Source: Phoebastria nigripes
Lineage: Eukaryota > Chordata > Aves > Procellariiformes > Diomedeidae
Reading direction: 5' to 3'
Length of the DNA stretch: 64,000 bases
NCBI GenBank assembly: GCA_035582835.1
Contig: JAYKAV010002788.1
Coordinates: 1,727,095 to 1,791,094, forward strand
The position numbers and the translations under genes are program-made. Under the pieces are notes generated by a model, which was given only the letters and a program-made list of their open reading frames with translations, made no database searches and had not been told where the DNA came from. Positions 1-12,928 of the stretch are shown piece by piece (position 1 is the stretch's first letter; each line of letters begins with the position of its first letter).

Positions 1-193
1 CTGAAAGAGTGGTTAAGCATTGGAACAGGCTGCCCAGGGAAGTGGTGGAGTCACCATCCCTGGAAGTATTTAAAAGACGTGTAGATGAGGCGCTTAGGGA
101 CATGGTTTAGTGGACATGGTGGTGTTGGGTTGACGGTTGGACTCGATGATCTTAGAGGTCTTTTCCAACCTTAATGATTCTATGATTCTATGA
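1..193 (+). mobile_element. CR1 LINE, 3' end (avian type), cut by window start
   Basis: This is the 3' untranslated end of a CR1 non-LTR retrotransposon in sense orientation. It carries the familiar run from 'aacaggctgcccaggga' near position 24, through 'ggttggactcgatgatctt' near 136, to 'ttttccaacct' near 161. It closes with the diagnostic short terminal repeat, ATTCTATG in tandem, at about 174-193. CR1 copies are usually 5'-truncated and have this octamer tail instead of poly(A). The copy is close to the avian consensus, so it is younger than the other CR1 pieces in the window. Any upstream part lies before position 1. No reverse-transcriptase coding sequence is present. Confidence 0.93.
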
Positions 194-3100
194 AAAGGGC
201 ATGGGAAGGGCTGCCCAGAAACAGGGAGGGCAACTGGGGCACCATGCTCTCAGATCCCTGCTTTAGGAGCTTAGAAAGAGCCCCAAATCTGTAATGTTAC
301 AGTGCACCTCATTAGTGCGGGAAGGGAGGTCCTAGCCCCACATTTGTTTTGAGCCCCCTGCTCCACCCCTCTCCCTGCATCTGGAAGAGCTAGGTGACCC
401 CCTGGGAGGTGGCAATAAAGGCACCTGGGTGCTGGGGCTGCCTTTCCGGGGTGAAGGACCCAAGTGTGGTGCATGCCAAGAGCCACAGTCTGCATGCCCA
501 ATGAACATCATTTGGGATGGCCCAGGCTCCCCATCCTATCTGTCCTGAGAGCCTCACCCTTGGCAATGGGCAGTCCATCCCTGCCTGCCAGAGGGCACAG
601 GGGCAGCACCACGGCACTGGGCAAAGAAGCCAGAATTGGGTTAAAGTGATTGAGGCGGAGATCTCCCTGGCCCTGTACACTGCGTAGCTGTTTACCGCAG
701 TGCGTGTGATGCACCCCAATGCCTGTAGCGGTTCACACCTGCTCACACCCTCCTCGCACTGCAGCAATCAGGAAATTGGCTCTTTGTGGCTGTTTGCGGT
801 GGTGCCGGGGTGTTTCTCCCATTGATGGAGTGTTGCAAAACCACACAGCACTCTGCTGCTCCTCTGGGAGTTAAAAGAAGCTGATTTTTTTCTTGGCTTC
901 ACTGCAGGATCAGCAGGAGACCAATACACAGAGCATCAGGGATGCCTACTCTGTGATGCCAATGAGTTCAGGCAGATCTTGAGCTGCTCCTCCTGGCGGG
1001 TTTTCCAGTGGCAGGCAGCCCTCCCAGCTTCACCCCACATGCAGCCTCGTCCCGCGCAGAACCCACCTCTGTTGTCAGCAGCTGCCTGTCCCAACAGCTC
1101 ACGCCTTGACTGGGGAGCAGGGCACGCTGAATGAGCTACTCGAGTCCACTGAGTCCTTAACCATAATTGCTAGGACAAAAATGATTTTCAAACATTTAAA
1201 TTCATTTAAAACCTGCTATATTTTTATCATCTTCTTTGACCACCCACTGCATACATCCTAAAATCCAGCCTCCTGCAAGCCCTGCCTACCTTTTTTATAT
1301 TGGTAGTAAGATTTCTGCATCCGCTCCCTCCTTTTGCATCCCCAGTGTTTCTGTGCAGTGAGAGAAAGACAAGGCAGAGGTGCGGTGGGGACGCAGTGCC
1401 GGTACTGCCCTGCCAGGGAGCTGGAAGGCACCTGAGGCCATGCCCTGGCACGCGTCTGCCCTGATAGGGGTTACGCTGGCTGGACCTCCTCATGCCTCAG
1501 GTGCTACAGCAGCAGGGAGAGCTGGGGTTGATTGCCAGTGGCAACCGCTAATCAGATGTATCCCCATCAAGACACGGGATTTCCTCCCTCCTGGGCCTTG
1601 CTGCTTGCTTGGGCTCTCCAAGGCTGTTGCTGTCTCCCACAATGTGTGCAGCCCCCATCCCATAAACTGTCCAGCTTGGAAATCCCAAAACTAACAACCA
1701 TGGAAGCGATAAATACTTGGAACTGGTTACTGCTCACTGGGTCCACATCCCTGCTCAGGCTGCTGGTGGCCAGCTGGTGGCTGGTTCTCATCACCTCCAG
1801 GGATGGTGGGAACAGATCATTTATTCCTGCTTCTCCTTATGCTGAGAGGTCGGTGGGCTGATCCGGGGTGAGCAGTGCAACACTTCTCGGTTCAATATGA
1901 GCTGTGTGAGAGCGGGACTGTACAGGTAGCCCGCTGCCAGACGAATAGCCTGGTGTCTTGGGAAATAGTCTTCATTCGGTGTCTGCAGCTGGCTGGCTGG
2001 TCTGAAATGCTGATGTTTGCATTGTTTACAGGAGGCCCCAGCTGCAGATTTCAATTTCCCCAGATTTAGGGTATTTTGGATCTGTGGCTTTGGTTTGGCC
2101 TCTTGTTCAGAGGCGGGGACCAGTTGTTTTAAGTGGAGAGCTGAGTTCACATGATAAATCTGCTTCCCACAGTATTGGGCAGTAGCTGGCTTCATCNGGT
2201 GCATTTGTGTACAAAATGCCCAGATCTTGAAAGCAGTTTGTTCCATGAGCTGTGGAATTTAAGAAGCCCTATTTCTTACAAATGTGTGTCCTTTACCTTC
2301 TGCAACCCTACTGAAACAATCCCAGTTCGTCCACCATATCCCCTATGGCTTCCTCCACCACTTNGTATCTTCCGCTCCTTCCCCACCTCCCTCTAACTTT
2401 CAGTTGTCTTCCACCTTATTACTGCTGTAACCTCAGCTCTTTTCCATGTTCCCATCTCCTCGATCCCAGCATCCCCTGGCACCTCCCATGAGCTGTTCCC
2501 TTGGGAAATCTGGCTGAAGAGTAAAACCAAGGCTAAGCACTTTAACTGGATCAAAATGGTATTTTTACCATTTCTGCAAATGCAGCAGAGTGGATTTTAC
2601 TGGAAGCTAAGCACGCTTCAGAAGTCTTTGCAAGGCCAAGCACCGCCCAGATCCGGTGCTGCACCACTGCAGCAGGGGCAGAGCATCCTCTGCCGTGTCC
2701 AGATCTCAGGCTGCAGTGTCGGGCTACCATCAAGTTCACGTAAAACCATGCTGCCATCACCAGAGGGTGTTCCTGCCTTTTCCCTGGTTCGTGTGCCCCA
2801 GAGTGCTGTGTGAGCAGCCCTGTGACCATGCCGCATGTTGGAGCAGCTCGCAGGTCCAGGTGGAAATTAATGACTTTGTGGGGCAGGGCTTGGTCTCCGG
2901 AGGGTGGATGAGCAGAGGCAATTCACCCCACAGCTCCATGAGCCCTCGGTCCGACACCAGGCAGGTGGCAGGAAGGTATGAGCAGAGATGAGAAGCAGGA
3001 TAGGACCATAGCTTTCAGCAGTGATGCCATCTTAGGTCAGTGTTGGGCTGACTGTGACACTGTGTCCCAACACAGCCTTCATCCCAGCAAATGTGGGAAT

Positions 3101-4200
3101 GACAAGCGCTGGGTGCAGTAGGCTAACATGAGCTTCATGCCTGGGGGGAGGAGGAGGAGGAAGGGAGGTCCATCCCTTTTGGGGCCAGTGCAGGGGTGAT
3201 GTTCAGGCAGCATAAACTCCCTCCCTAAAGCAGGGGAGGTCCACCGCACTGTAAATAAGCTACTGCACCCTATCAGACCCATGCAGTGCCAGGAGACGTC
3301 AGCCCTTCTCTGTTAATATTCTCTGTTTGTTCCAGAGCAGATTTTGTCAGTGCCACTGGATGCCTCCTCCTTCTTTCAACAGAAGACACCCAAGTTAACC
3401 CAAACCCCCATAACTTCCATTAAGCAATGCTATCATATTAAAAGAAAACAAACTAGGGGGAAAAAAAGCCCAGTTCTGGCAGTTTGCATCAAGATATGAA
3501 GACAGATTTCCAGACAGTTCTGTGCACAGGGGCTGCAGAGTGATTTGGTGTGCAAGCCAGTGCTGTCAAAGTGGGAGGCAACGGTGTCAGAACTATTGAT
3601 GACGGGACCTGTGCTCACACAAGGGAGCAAATCCTTCCTGGTGCAAGTCCAGGTGCCTCAGAAATGTTCTCAGCCTGTATCTCTTTCCCTCGACTTTGGA
3701 CCAACTTGTTTTTTCCTTTCTGCTTCTACAAACCCCAGCAGGCTCATCCAAAAACCTGTCATCTGTTTTAACAAAAGGGTGAAATAAACATCCCAGCATC
3801 ATCCTCGGCAACTTGCCACAGAGAAACTGCTGCAAGATATGACAAGACCAATACTGCCTTTAAACGCGATATGGAGAGGAAACGAATGACGCCCACTTGG
3901 AAGAAGTGGCATCGGGGCCCCGCAGAGCTGATCTGCTGGTGGCAGGATGGGGTGCCAGCATGGCAGTGGGCAGGGGAGGGCTGGGGCGTCACCTCTCCTG
4001 CACAGCCCTGGCAGCTCTTCCTGGGAAACGGCATGTGCTCCTTGTGACCCAAAGGGTCTGTTGGTCACACCGAGGGCCCTGTCTTGGCTATCCCTATCAA
4101 ACCAGGATGAATTTCTGTTGGCCTGGGCAGATAGCACTGGCGGGGCTCTCCCAAATGGTGTGGAGACAGCATCAGGGCAGCTGCACCTTGTTTTGTTAAA
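194..4200. other. Unique non-coding DNA, no gene seen
   Basis: There is no recognisable exon, RNA gene or repeat apart from short low-complexity patches, for example a GGA run near 3144-3165. Open frames of 60-140 codons occur on both strands and overlap one another without any family resemblance. Composition is mixed, GC-rich near 1380-1550 and 3900-4030 and AT-richer near 1150-1240. Single ambiguous bases occur at 2197 and 2364. Confidence 0.6.
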
Positions 4201-5430
4201 TTACTTATAAAAAGGGCAGTGCCAAGGCAAGCTGATTTTTTTAAAAAAGAAAAAAAAAAGGTAATGCCAGTGGATCTAGACGGGGGCATGAGGAAAAGGC
4301 TAACTTTAAACTCGCTGAAGAAAACTGGTAAGAGAAAGAGGGCCTGAGGGGAAATAAATGCACTAGGAGGGATAAGAAGAAAGCATGGTGTGCAAGGCTG
4401 TTGGTCTGGAGGCCTTTAAGCCTGCTAAGGGCTCTGCAGGTACCCTGTGCCCGGCTGCTTGGCCTGCAGGAGTTTGGTGCAGAGGTATATCCAGGCATTG
4501 GCAGTGGGTAACTGTGGCTCCCAGGGATGTGGTTTAGGGGGTGGTCTGGTGGCTGAGGTCTCCACCATGTTACCCTGCTTGGGTCTGCTCTCTGCTGTGC
4601 TGCTGCACTTGCAATGAGCGGCTCCTTCCAGGGCAACAGCACAGCATGTGAAATGCACTAGAATGTTGCCATTTAAAGGTGATCTATGGTTTGTCCTTCT
4701 AGTTCTTTACTTTTAAAGCTTCTCACTGCCAGGGACCCACCATAAAACACAAAAATGTAGTATGCTTTTCTTGGAGAGACTTGAGTTATTTCAACTCAGT
4801 GTCTCCAATCTCAAAAGCATATCAGAGAAATGTATAAAGGATGTAGTCTTTGCCCCAGAGATATGATCTAAACATAGATAAAGCATAACTAAAAAGATGA
4901 CATATCAGGAGACTAGAGGGAAAGGCACTGAGGTGTTATATTGACAGGTACTGCAGCCTTTGCTAAGTTTATCAAGACTAGTGATGATGATTCTGTGTGT
5001 GTCTATGCATGTATGCTCACACGTACATACGTGTATATACAACCATTACTTTAGCTCTAGTTGCTAAAAATTCATCCCATAAATAATTTGAAGTGAAAAA
5101 GTCCTTAGTGATGCTTGATGGTCAAAGGGGATGAAAAGGAAAAGAGGATGGAAGATTAAGAATTTTCCATGGCCACCTTGTTTCCCCTCTGAGCCCTACA
5201 AATGCTGCTCAACTGTGTATATTAAAATGACAGCTCATGCATGCTCTTACGTGTCTTCCATGAGCTTGAGTCTCTGTCTCTACCGGTTCATTAGAGGGCA
5301 TTAGCTGCACTGATGGTAAAATGCTGCCTGGGACATGTAAATCTTTGGCTTTCACAGTACCTGTGCTTAGGTTCACTAACTCACAGAAAAGCTTGGGTAG
5401 CTCTTATAACCATGACTCGTTACAAAAATA
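4201..5430. other. AT-rich unique DNA, no gene seen
   Basis: This AT-rich stretch has an impure A-run at 4243-4259 and a TG/CA-rich patch around 4993-5040. No open frame longer than about 130 codons occurs and none resembles a protein family. No repeat family is recognised before the SINE fragment that begins near 5430. Confidence 0.55.
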
Positions 5431-5545
5431 TTCTTCTTGTCTGGAGAATGGGGATAATCCTTGGTTATCTTTCTGCCAGGAGTTCTGAGAATTAATTATT
5501 TAGTCTTTAAGAGCACTTAGATATTTGGATACCTCTTGACAGAAT
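5430..5545 (+). mobile_element. CORE-SINE/MIR-type fragment, 3' half
   Basis: In sense order the stretch has an 'aatggggataat' box at 5448-5459, then 'tctgagaattaatta', then 'agagcacttagatatttgg'. This is the order of the 3' half of ancient amniote MIR-like SINEs: an 'aaaatggggataat' box, 'gaggattaatta', then 'aagcgctttgagatccttgg'. The copy is heavily diverged and the 5' part is not clear. The exact family (MIR, MIR1_Amn, AmnSINE) cannot be settled by eye. Confidence 0.6.
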
Positions 5546-8500
5546 CACATATCCCCTTAGCTGTCAAACCACAATAGCACCTTTTCAGCCCTACTGGNGA
5601 TGCACCGAAAGATAGTAAAACATCCCTACTGCCTGAATGCAATGAGTGACTGGCTCATTTACTTTATCAAAGTAAACCACAACAGGTTTCGCTACTTGAA
5701 TGAAATAAAGCCTAAAAGGAGATATGAAAAAGAGACGGTGAGGAGATTAATGCTAGGCTTGATGGAAGACTTCCTGGCTGGCTGCTCCTGCCCAGAAAGT
5801 CCCTTAGAAAAGAGAATTAGTGGGTTTTATGCACACGTTGGCAGCATTGCTTCACCCGATGCCGTCCATGTTCTGCCATGCTCTCTTCCCCTCCCACAGA
5901 TTTGAATGCTTCATGTTCATTGTTATGTAGCCTGGGTTGCCCTTTCTTTTGTGGCTGCGTGGATGAGCTCGTCTTCAGTGTACTGCAGAGGTAGAGCAAG
6001 GTGGAGGAAGCGGACAATACTAAAATGTCACTGCCTGTCTGGATGGGTGTACGGCTGTGGGAAGACTTATAGCCTGGGCGTGAATCTGTGGTGCTCAGAA
6101 ATCCAGCTCAGTGGCGCGAAGGGACATCCCCACGGGCGCTGCTGCCGTGCACGCTCGGGCAGCCCGTTTCAGGCAGGAGGTCAGGCCGGGTGCTGGAGCA
6201 GCCAGCCTGAGTCACTTGCTCAATAATCTCTAGTCCCTGTTAGCAAACTGTGATGATGCAATGCTCCTCGCTCCTGGCTGTAAGCGATGGCAGTACAGTG
6301 GCACCACGGGAGACCTCCACTTTGTGCTGCCACATGGTACTTGGAGCAAGGCAGGCTGTTTTCTCTCTTAGAACAGGCATGAAATTGCAGATCAGTATTT
6401 TGAAGCAAAGTTGGATTTCAGTGCAAGTCAGACTTTGTGAACTTCAGCAGACCTGAGGTTGATTTAGTATCTTAAATTCAGGGATGGGTCTGTTCTGGGC
6501 CTTACGATAGTTTCTGTTCCCTGTTTACTCTTTGGATGGATTGGATAAACTGAGATCATCCTGCTTTTACCACTATAAAGAGGCACAAAATCTGAAGCTT
6601 TTCATCCAGACCATGCAGAACACACTTTGATGTCTTCAGATATATTGAAACCCAGCTTTAATCTGTTTCTGGTTTTGCAGAATTATAGGCTAACTGAGCT
6701 TGCATAAACCCAACACCCAAACTCTTCATCTCATCTTGGTTTCCATTACCTATCTTAAAAGTGGGATTTTTTTAAAGTCACATTAAAGTACAGCTTCAAT
6801 TACATCCTGTTAATAACTAATCATTTAATTATGACTTAGTGCAAGATCCCACCCCACCAAAGATTGGCATTTAAAGGATTATGCCTGCAGGGGTGAGGAC
6901 AGTTTGGTTTCAGAGCTGCATCTCCTTGGTGTGACTGTTCCTGAGGGATTGTGAACAAAATTGTATTGTGAAATACATGTCCTTATTGGAATTGCTGTTA
7001 ACTTCATAATTGCTCTGCAATTACTAAAGAGAGAGTATCTTACACTTCTGACAGCCAGGTGCATGTATTGCTTAATCTGTCTCCATTATTGACTTGGCTC
7101 AGTTCCTGCGGGTGCATTCCTATTCTCTTTCAGTTGTGCAATACCAAAACTGACTAAATGGCGTGTCTGCTGTTTTGTTCCTGCTTCGGAGCTAGCAACA
7201 GGAGCAAACAGAGGTGAACTTTGGAGAAGCTGAAGAGGCTGGTTGGCCCCGAGCTGGGAGCAGGGCACGCCGCTCCTGCCGTGAGCTCCTTGCCTGGCCG
7301 GAGGCTGTGCTGCCTCCCCCATGGCAGGGTCCATGCAGGGCAGTGGGGAACAGAGCCTGGCTCAGATCGATCACTCCTTCTGCCCTGCAAGCATGAAACA
7401 ATACTGCAGCGTCTCGACAGGCAGCATTGCCAGGAGCTGAGAAGGCTACCAGGAGAAAGGTCAAGGGTATTTCTTCTGGACATCTTCAGGCTGGAATTTG
7501 GGTTAAAAAAAGTTTCATCTCAAACTGTCATTAAGAGTGGGACAGCAATGAGATAAACAGTGAGTTGTCAGCAGCTTCAGAAGTGATTCCTGCCCTGGGG
7601 GAAGTGACATTTGTCTGTTTTGCTGTGTACTGGGTCAGAGCTTATGCTAAAGTATCGTAGATTGTCAGCTTTGTCTGTGGCTTTGGGAATATTTCGGTGG
7701 CCCTCGCTGCATGCACTGGCATTCTAATAGAGCTTTATGAAAGGGCTTTTTTTGGTGTAATCCATCAATAGATAAGCCTGGGGAGAAAGAGAAGGAGAAT
7801 CCAGTGCCTCTCCCAAGAGAGGCAGCAATGAAGATGCATGCATTAAGCATCCTCCTCTCCCTTTGGTACACCCAGCATAGCAGGGTCTTTAAGGATCTCG
7901 TCAAGCACAGTGCTAGCTGAATGGGTGTCCTGCCTGACAAAAGCTTTTCTTAATAATGTTTTCGCTTACATGTAGAGAAGGAAGTTCTTGTCTTGTCCCT
8001 TCCTACATCTTTTTTTCCAGAGGAATAAATGTTTCTGGAATACGTGACCAAGGAACAACAATCTCATGGGGATATTGTCAACTTTTATTGACTTCCCAGT
8101 AGAGCAGAAATCAGTGAAACGGGTTACTACGGATATAACTTGCTTGTTACGCATGTGACAGCCATGCAAAGCTCTGACCAGGCAATAATTTCTCCCAGGA
8201 CCAATGTTATGCCTCCAAGGCCACCAGCAGAGTTCGATTCCCACGCAGCAGGAGCCCACGGTGGGCTGCAAAGCACCCCAGTCTGCCTACAGCTCTCTTC
8301 CCTTTCTTCTAACCAGCCCATGTGCCTGCAGGATCCAGAGGGTGCTTTTATTAGCATCCAGCTCAGAGCGGCTGCTGCTCAGGGGCCGTGTGTGCCCAAT
8401 GCCTTTGTTCCTTGCAGCCCAGGCTGCCCATGGCCTATTTTCTGGGCTCGTTACTGGAAACTCTTGCATCTTGGGCTGACAAACTGGCTTCGCGCTCTCT

Positions 8501-10325
8501 TCCACCAGGGAGATGGAGTCCCCCTTGGGCTGTGGAGACAAAAATCGCCTCTTTTTGAAGGTGTTTCAGTGTCATCTTTCTCTTCAGTCACTGTTTCAAG
8601 GTCAGATGGTGCCAGCGTGCTCCATTGTCCTCAGTGGACTGAAAGCATACGAAGCATCTGGCTTCCCCTGCCTTTTTCTCAATTGTCTGCTTATCCACGT
8701 AGAGTAGAGGAGACTCTTTCCGTCTCTCCAAGAGCGAAGAGTGTACTTTGTATTATAATAGGTGAACTTTTCAGTTGCTGCAGCTCCCCTTTTCCCATTT
8801 CCTCCCTTGTTAGGACCTATTTTCCTCTGAGAAACGTTTTGGACATGAGAGACACAGCAAAATACCAACGTGTTTCAGGAGGCGCTGCAAAAGACCAGAA
8901 GGGGAAATTTTTCATTTCAGAAAACAGTTGTGTTTTCAAGGCCTCGCAGTCAGTGCAGTTCTAGGAAACGCTTTGAACTGGAGAAGGATATGAGATTTTT
9001 TTTTGAGTGACTTGTGCTTTTTATAGATTACCAGTTTCGCAGCCTTGGAGGCTGATAAGTCTGTCTACAGAGCAGGTGCAGCAAGCACCCTGTGGAGGCC
9101 TTACTGTGCATGCAGGTAGTTTGCTTCAGCATTGCTGCAGGGAGACATGGTCCTGTGGATGCCCTTGACTTCTCAACCCCACTGTTGTGCTAGCTGTAGG
9201 GGCTCCCAGGGCTTTAGGTTGGACATCTGTCTATATGGGCACAGGGGAGAATGGAGAGGACAGTTGCATGCATCTTGATGTAAAATTGCAGTCTTAGTGG
9301 GAGTGGGGAAGAGAAAGTTGGTGTGGGGAGGTTGGAGGCTGTAGGAGAGACCTGCGCAGAAGCAGCTGCGTGCCGTGGCGTGGGAAAATGAATTCCACGT
9401 GCCCACAGGTACATCGTGACAGGGACCTGAGTGTGCCTGGGGGGGCACTGAGCTCTGCCCCTCAGCACACCAGTGTCTGAAGGGAGGCTTGAACAGGCTT
9501 TACATACTGCCTGCTTTGTGCACAGTGTGTTGGTATTGCTGCTGTACCTTCCCTTCCAGCAAATTTATGGCTTCTCGTAAGACTTTTGCCAGTAAATGGA
9601 GTGGAAGGGGTGGGAAGTTGAGAGGAGATGTAAATGCAGCATGACTGTGCTTTATTAGATACAGTTACTAGATAGTTATTGGTTCAGCTTGGGGTTAATG
9701 CCTGACTCTAAGTGTGACTTTGCAGTAATTTACAACACACTAGTTTTTGGAGCTGCAACACTCTTTCTTCTTTTCCTCTGGTTGTGGCATGCTCCTAATT
9801 ATTCTCCTTTCAAATACCATGTCCAGGTGCTTTCTAAACATATGCAGAGCAAATGTGAGGCCTGGTTCTTCTCCAGGAAAGCGGCTTGGACCTTTGGTTC
9901 TGTCATCAGCCAGATGAGTCGGCTCCTCTACGCCTGCCTCTATTCCCAGTCTCCTCTGGAGCACATTTTCTCCCAGATGCTTGGTTCCTGCTGGAAAAGA
10001 ATTTCACGTAGGAGCATTTTTTATAGGGTCCTGACAAAATTTGGTCCCACAGCTGGGCTAAGTGGTGGCACTGGGTGCTGTGCCCCACGCTGTGTGGCTC
10101 TGTGGGGCGTTGCTGGCTCAGCATCGCCCGGCGGTGACGCACCTCATGGTATCGGGATGCACTTTGGCCTCGGAAAATACGAAAGGCCTCAACCCACAGA
10201 CCTTTGAAGGCAACCCTTTCTTTATAACTTTCTTTATAATGTTTGGAGGCAGGGGTTTGTGTGGAGGTGGGAGGATGGCATCCATTTGCTGCTGTCTCTC
10301 GACTACCTTGAGGCAAGTTAGCCAG
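5546..10325. other. Unique non-coding DNA, no gene seen
   Basis: No gene, RNA gene or recognisable repeat is seen. AT-rich parts (about 6480-7080) alternate with GC-richer ones (about 7220-7350). The longest open frame (8140-8964, plus, 274 codons) has no recognisable domain. An ambiguous base lies at 5598. Confidence 0.55.
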
Positions 10326-10430
10326 GTTATAGATTAACTGTGCACTAAAGCCCAGCAATTACAGAGCCATTATTGATATGCCATTATGTATATCCTTATG
10401 TTTATGACTTCATTCTTTCTTAACCCCAAT
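10325..10430. promoter_or_regulatory. AT-rich enhancer-like block (candidate)
   Basis: This short AT-rich block sits between GC-richer flanks. It carries 'agattaact', 'gcaattacag', 'attattgatatgccatta' and 'cttatgtttatgac', which are cores of the type bound by homeodomain and forkhead proteins. There is no repeat signature and no open frame. The call rests only on composition and motif density; cross-species conservation was not tested. Confidence 0.25.
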
Positions 10431-12449
10431 TCTCAAAGGCAAATACACTGAACACNCAGTGTTCTCACAGCCCGGGCTGACGCAGGCTTTGTGTGACCTA
10501 CCTTTCTCCTGAATGGGACATGCCCTCCTGCCCGCTATCTGCTCATCCACCCTGGGTCTCGGGAGGACGCCTGGGACTGAGAGACCTCGGGGAGATGCCT
10601 GTCAGTGCTGCTGGGCATGGGCTGCGGTAGCAGAGGGCCTTGCCCGTGCCGCCTGCAAGCACTGCGTGCTTCATCGCACCCCGCGAGCTCAGTTGGGAGC
10701 TGCCCGCACTGCCAGAGCCATGCAAACACCTGCCAGTGGTCGCCGGGGCTTGGCTCTGCTCGAGCTTGCCAAAACCAAAGCAGGGCTTGGTGTCAGGAAG
10801 GAGAGTGCAAAAGCAGACACTGTCTCGCAACTGCTGAGCACTGATGGCAGAGGAAGAGTGGAGTAAACACCCCCCAGGCAGAGGGAGAGCGGGGTGGAGG
10901 TTGGATCCTGTTGCTTAACGGCGACCGATGCTCCCTGCACAAACGGCAGGCAGAGCGTGGTGCTGGGATCGGCAGGTGCCGTGGAGGTGTTTAGTTTCCC
11001 ATTTGTCTGGGAGCTGGCAGCCCGTGCACATGCGATACAGGTCGGGCTGATAGAGGAATAGCCACCTCTTCTCCCTGCTCCCTCACTGGCATGCCCGCCG
11101 TCACGAGGACAGGCTTGCTGTCGGGAGCGGGGGCAGACCCCAGCCTTGCGAGGGGGCCTGGGGTGCGCTGGTGCGTGGGGTCGTGCAGCTTGGCTGTCGG
11201 GGGAGCTAGTGCATGTCAGCTTGCAGAGCTGCTTCCAGTGTTTTCTCATCAGCTGGCTGATTTCTCTCTTAATGAACATGCTATATTGGCATGGCTGTCA
11301 AATGAATGCAGAAAGCGTTGGGAAATGTGTGTTGACTTATAGACAGCTGGAGATTTAGCATGGTTCACAGGAACACCCATCGCTGAGAAAGTATTCATAA
11401 AAACAACCAGTCACTTGCGCTAGCTTAATGCTTCCACTTCTGGCCGGGACAAGGAAGTGCCAGCTCCTCAGGAAAACAAGTGGGCAGGTTCACTCAGCTG
11501 TATCTGAACTGTAGGAGGAATTTGGCTTCAAACCGGTTCTGATTCAGCCTGAGGAACCCATTCCCTCAGCCCTCATGCTGGCTGTGAGCGGCCCAGGTCA
11601 AAACCCCCAGTGACAGCAAGCAAGGGACTTTTGGTAGACTTGGGGGAGTGGGAAGGAGAAAAGGGGAAAGATAAATCCAGACTTGGGTTTTGCAATCCTT
11701 TTCAAAACCCCCATCAAAACCCAGAGCCAAACATCACTGAGCTGGGGAATACCGTGAGTATGAAGTTTGCCTCTCAGGCCTGCCTCCCATGCTTTTCTTT
11801 TTCTCCAAAGGTTTGCCACTGAGCTTGCAAGCAGAAAATAAACTCGATGGCAACAACCTCAGCAAGTCTCTGTGCACGTGGCAATGGCCCTGTGTGTATC
11901 AGCAGGGCTGCAGTGCTCAGGAAAAGCAGTTTTGGCACAGGCCAAGGCTGGAAGGCACTGGCGAGCCCTGGGCAGAGGAACCGCACTGGCTGTGCTTAGC
12001 GCCAAGCTCAAACCGCTGCTGCGGCTGGAGAGGTGGCTGGAGCAAGGCAAGGGGGGGGCTTCAGAGAGGCGTAGCTCCTTGGGAAATCCTTCTCCCTGGA
12101 GCTGTGCACTGCAGCAGGTGCAGGCTAGCAGATGTTTCACTGATGGTAGCCGCCCTCCATGGTCTCAAATTGCCAAGTTCAGTCCTCCTTTCTCCCTTCT
12201 CCCCTTTGCAACTAAAAAAAAAAAAATCCATCCACTCCCCAGTGTTTAGAGAATTTTGGGAGGTGCAGAGTTAACAAGGTGCATTTCGAAACAGACAGAG
12301 TGTGGTTTGAACTTGAAAAAAGCAGAAAATACAGGACTGAACACTGAGTGCAGCCTTCCTGTGGCACATCCTCACCTGCATCAGGGCAACCCGCTGTCAG
12401 AAGGAAACACTCCCACCCAAAGCATACACTGACACCCTCTCCCTTTGCA
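10431..12449. other. GC-rich unique DNA, no gene seen
   Basis: GC-rich DNA runs at about 10500-11200 and again near 11940-12130, with a run of G at about 12050-12057. Many overlapping open frames up to about 196 codons occur on both strands, as expected for GC-rich DNA with few stop codons. None resembles a known family. Some may be GC-rich non-coding exons, but nothing in the sequence shows this. Confidence 0.5.
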
Positions 12450-12645
12450 AGCAGAATTAATCACACTTATGTGTCATATTCCATTTTAATTTTTATTGCA
12501 CAGTCCAAGATTAATGGTTAATGTAGTATGTCTCCCCGTCTCCACTCCCATTACAATGGAGTGCTTTGAATAACTATTAACTTCGCGGTTAACTGAAAGA
12601 AAATTGTTAATCATCTACAAGCTTATGCTGCATAAAAATCATCCT
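12450..12645. promoter_or_regulatory. TAAT-rich enhancer-like block (candidate conserved element)
   Basis: An AT-rich island about 200 bases long has many homeodomain-type cores: 'aattaatc' at 12455-12462, 'ttttaattttta' near 12484, 'agattaatggttaatg' at 12509-12524, 'ctattaac' near 12574, 'ggttaactg' near 12588 and 'gttaatcat' near 12605. A SOX-type ACAATGG lies inside 'ccattacaatgg' at 12548-12559. It has no simple repeat, no recognised transposon and no coding potential. Such islands in avian DNA are often deeply conserved developmental enhancers, but that is inferred here from motifs alone. Confidence 0.35.
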
Positions 12646-12897
12646 CTGTAACCTTCTCCCGACTGCAGGAGAGCCCTTTCCTCAGCGCTGACCTTCAACG
12701 ACACCTGGTACCTGCAGCCTGCAAAACACAGAAGATCATACTACATGGGCTTATCTGCTAGCCAAGGTCATAAACCGTGTGAACCGGGGGAGCGCAACTT
12801 AGGTTTCTTGGTGTTGATGTTGATCCGACATCCAGTTCTCCTGGTAGCAAAGATACGGTTTTCTGGGTCCTCAGAAAGCACCTAATGAGTGGTTGGG

Positions 12898-12928
12898 TTT
12901 NTTTGTTTGTTTGTTTGTTTGTTTTTTT
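12898..12928. repeat. (TTTG)n microsatellite
   Basis: The tetranucleotide TTTG is repeated about six times and ends in a T-run. An ambiguous base (12901) lies at its left edge, which may reflect allele or polymerase slippage ambiguity. Confidence 0.9.

Noticed and set aside
5313..5495. 60-codon plus-strand open frame
   Set aside because: It largely overlaps the SINE relic and its unrecognisable 5' side.
8225..8255. 'agttcgattccc' resembling a tRNA T-loop
   Set aside because: The bases on either side of the loop do not pair as a T-stem, and no acceptor stem, D-arm or anticodon arm can be formed around it.
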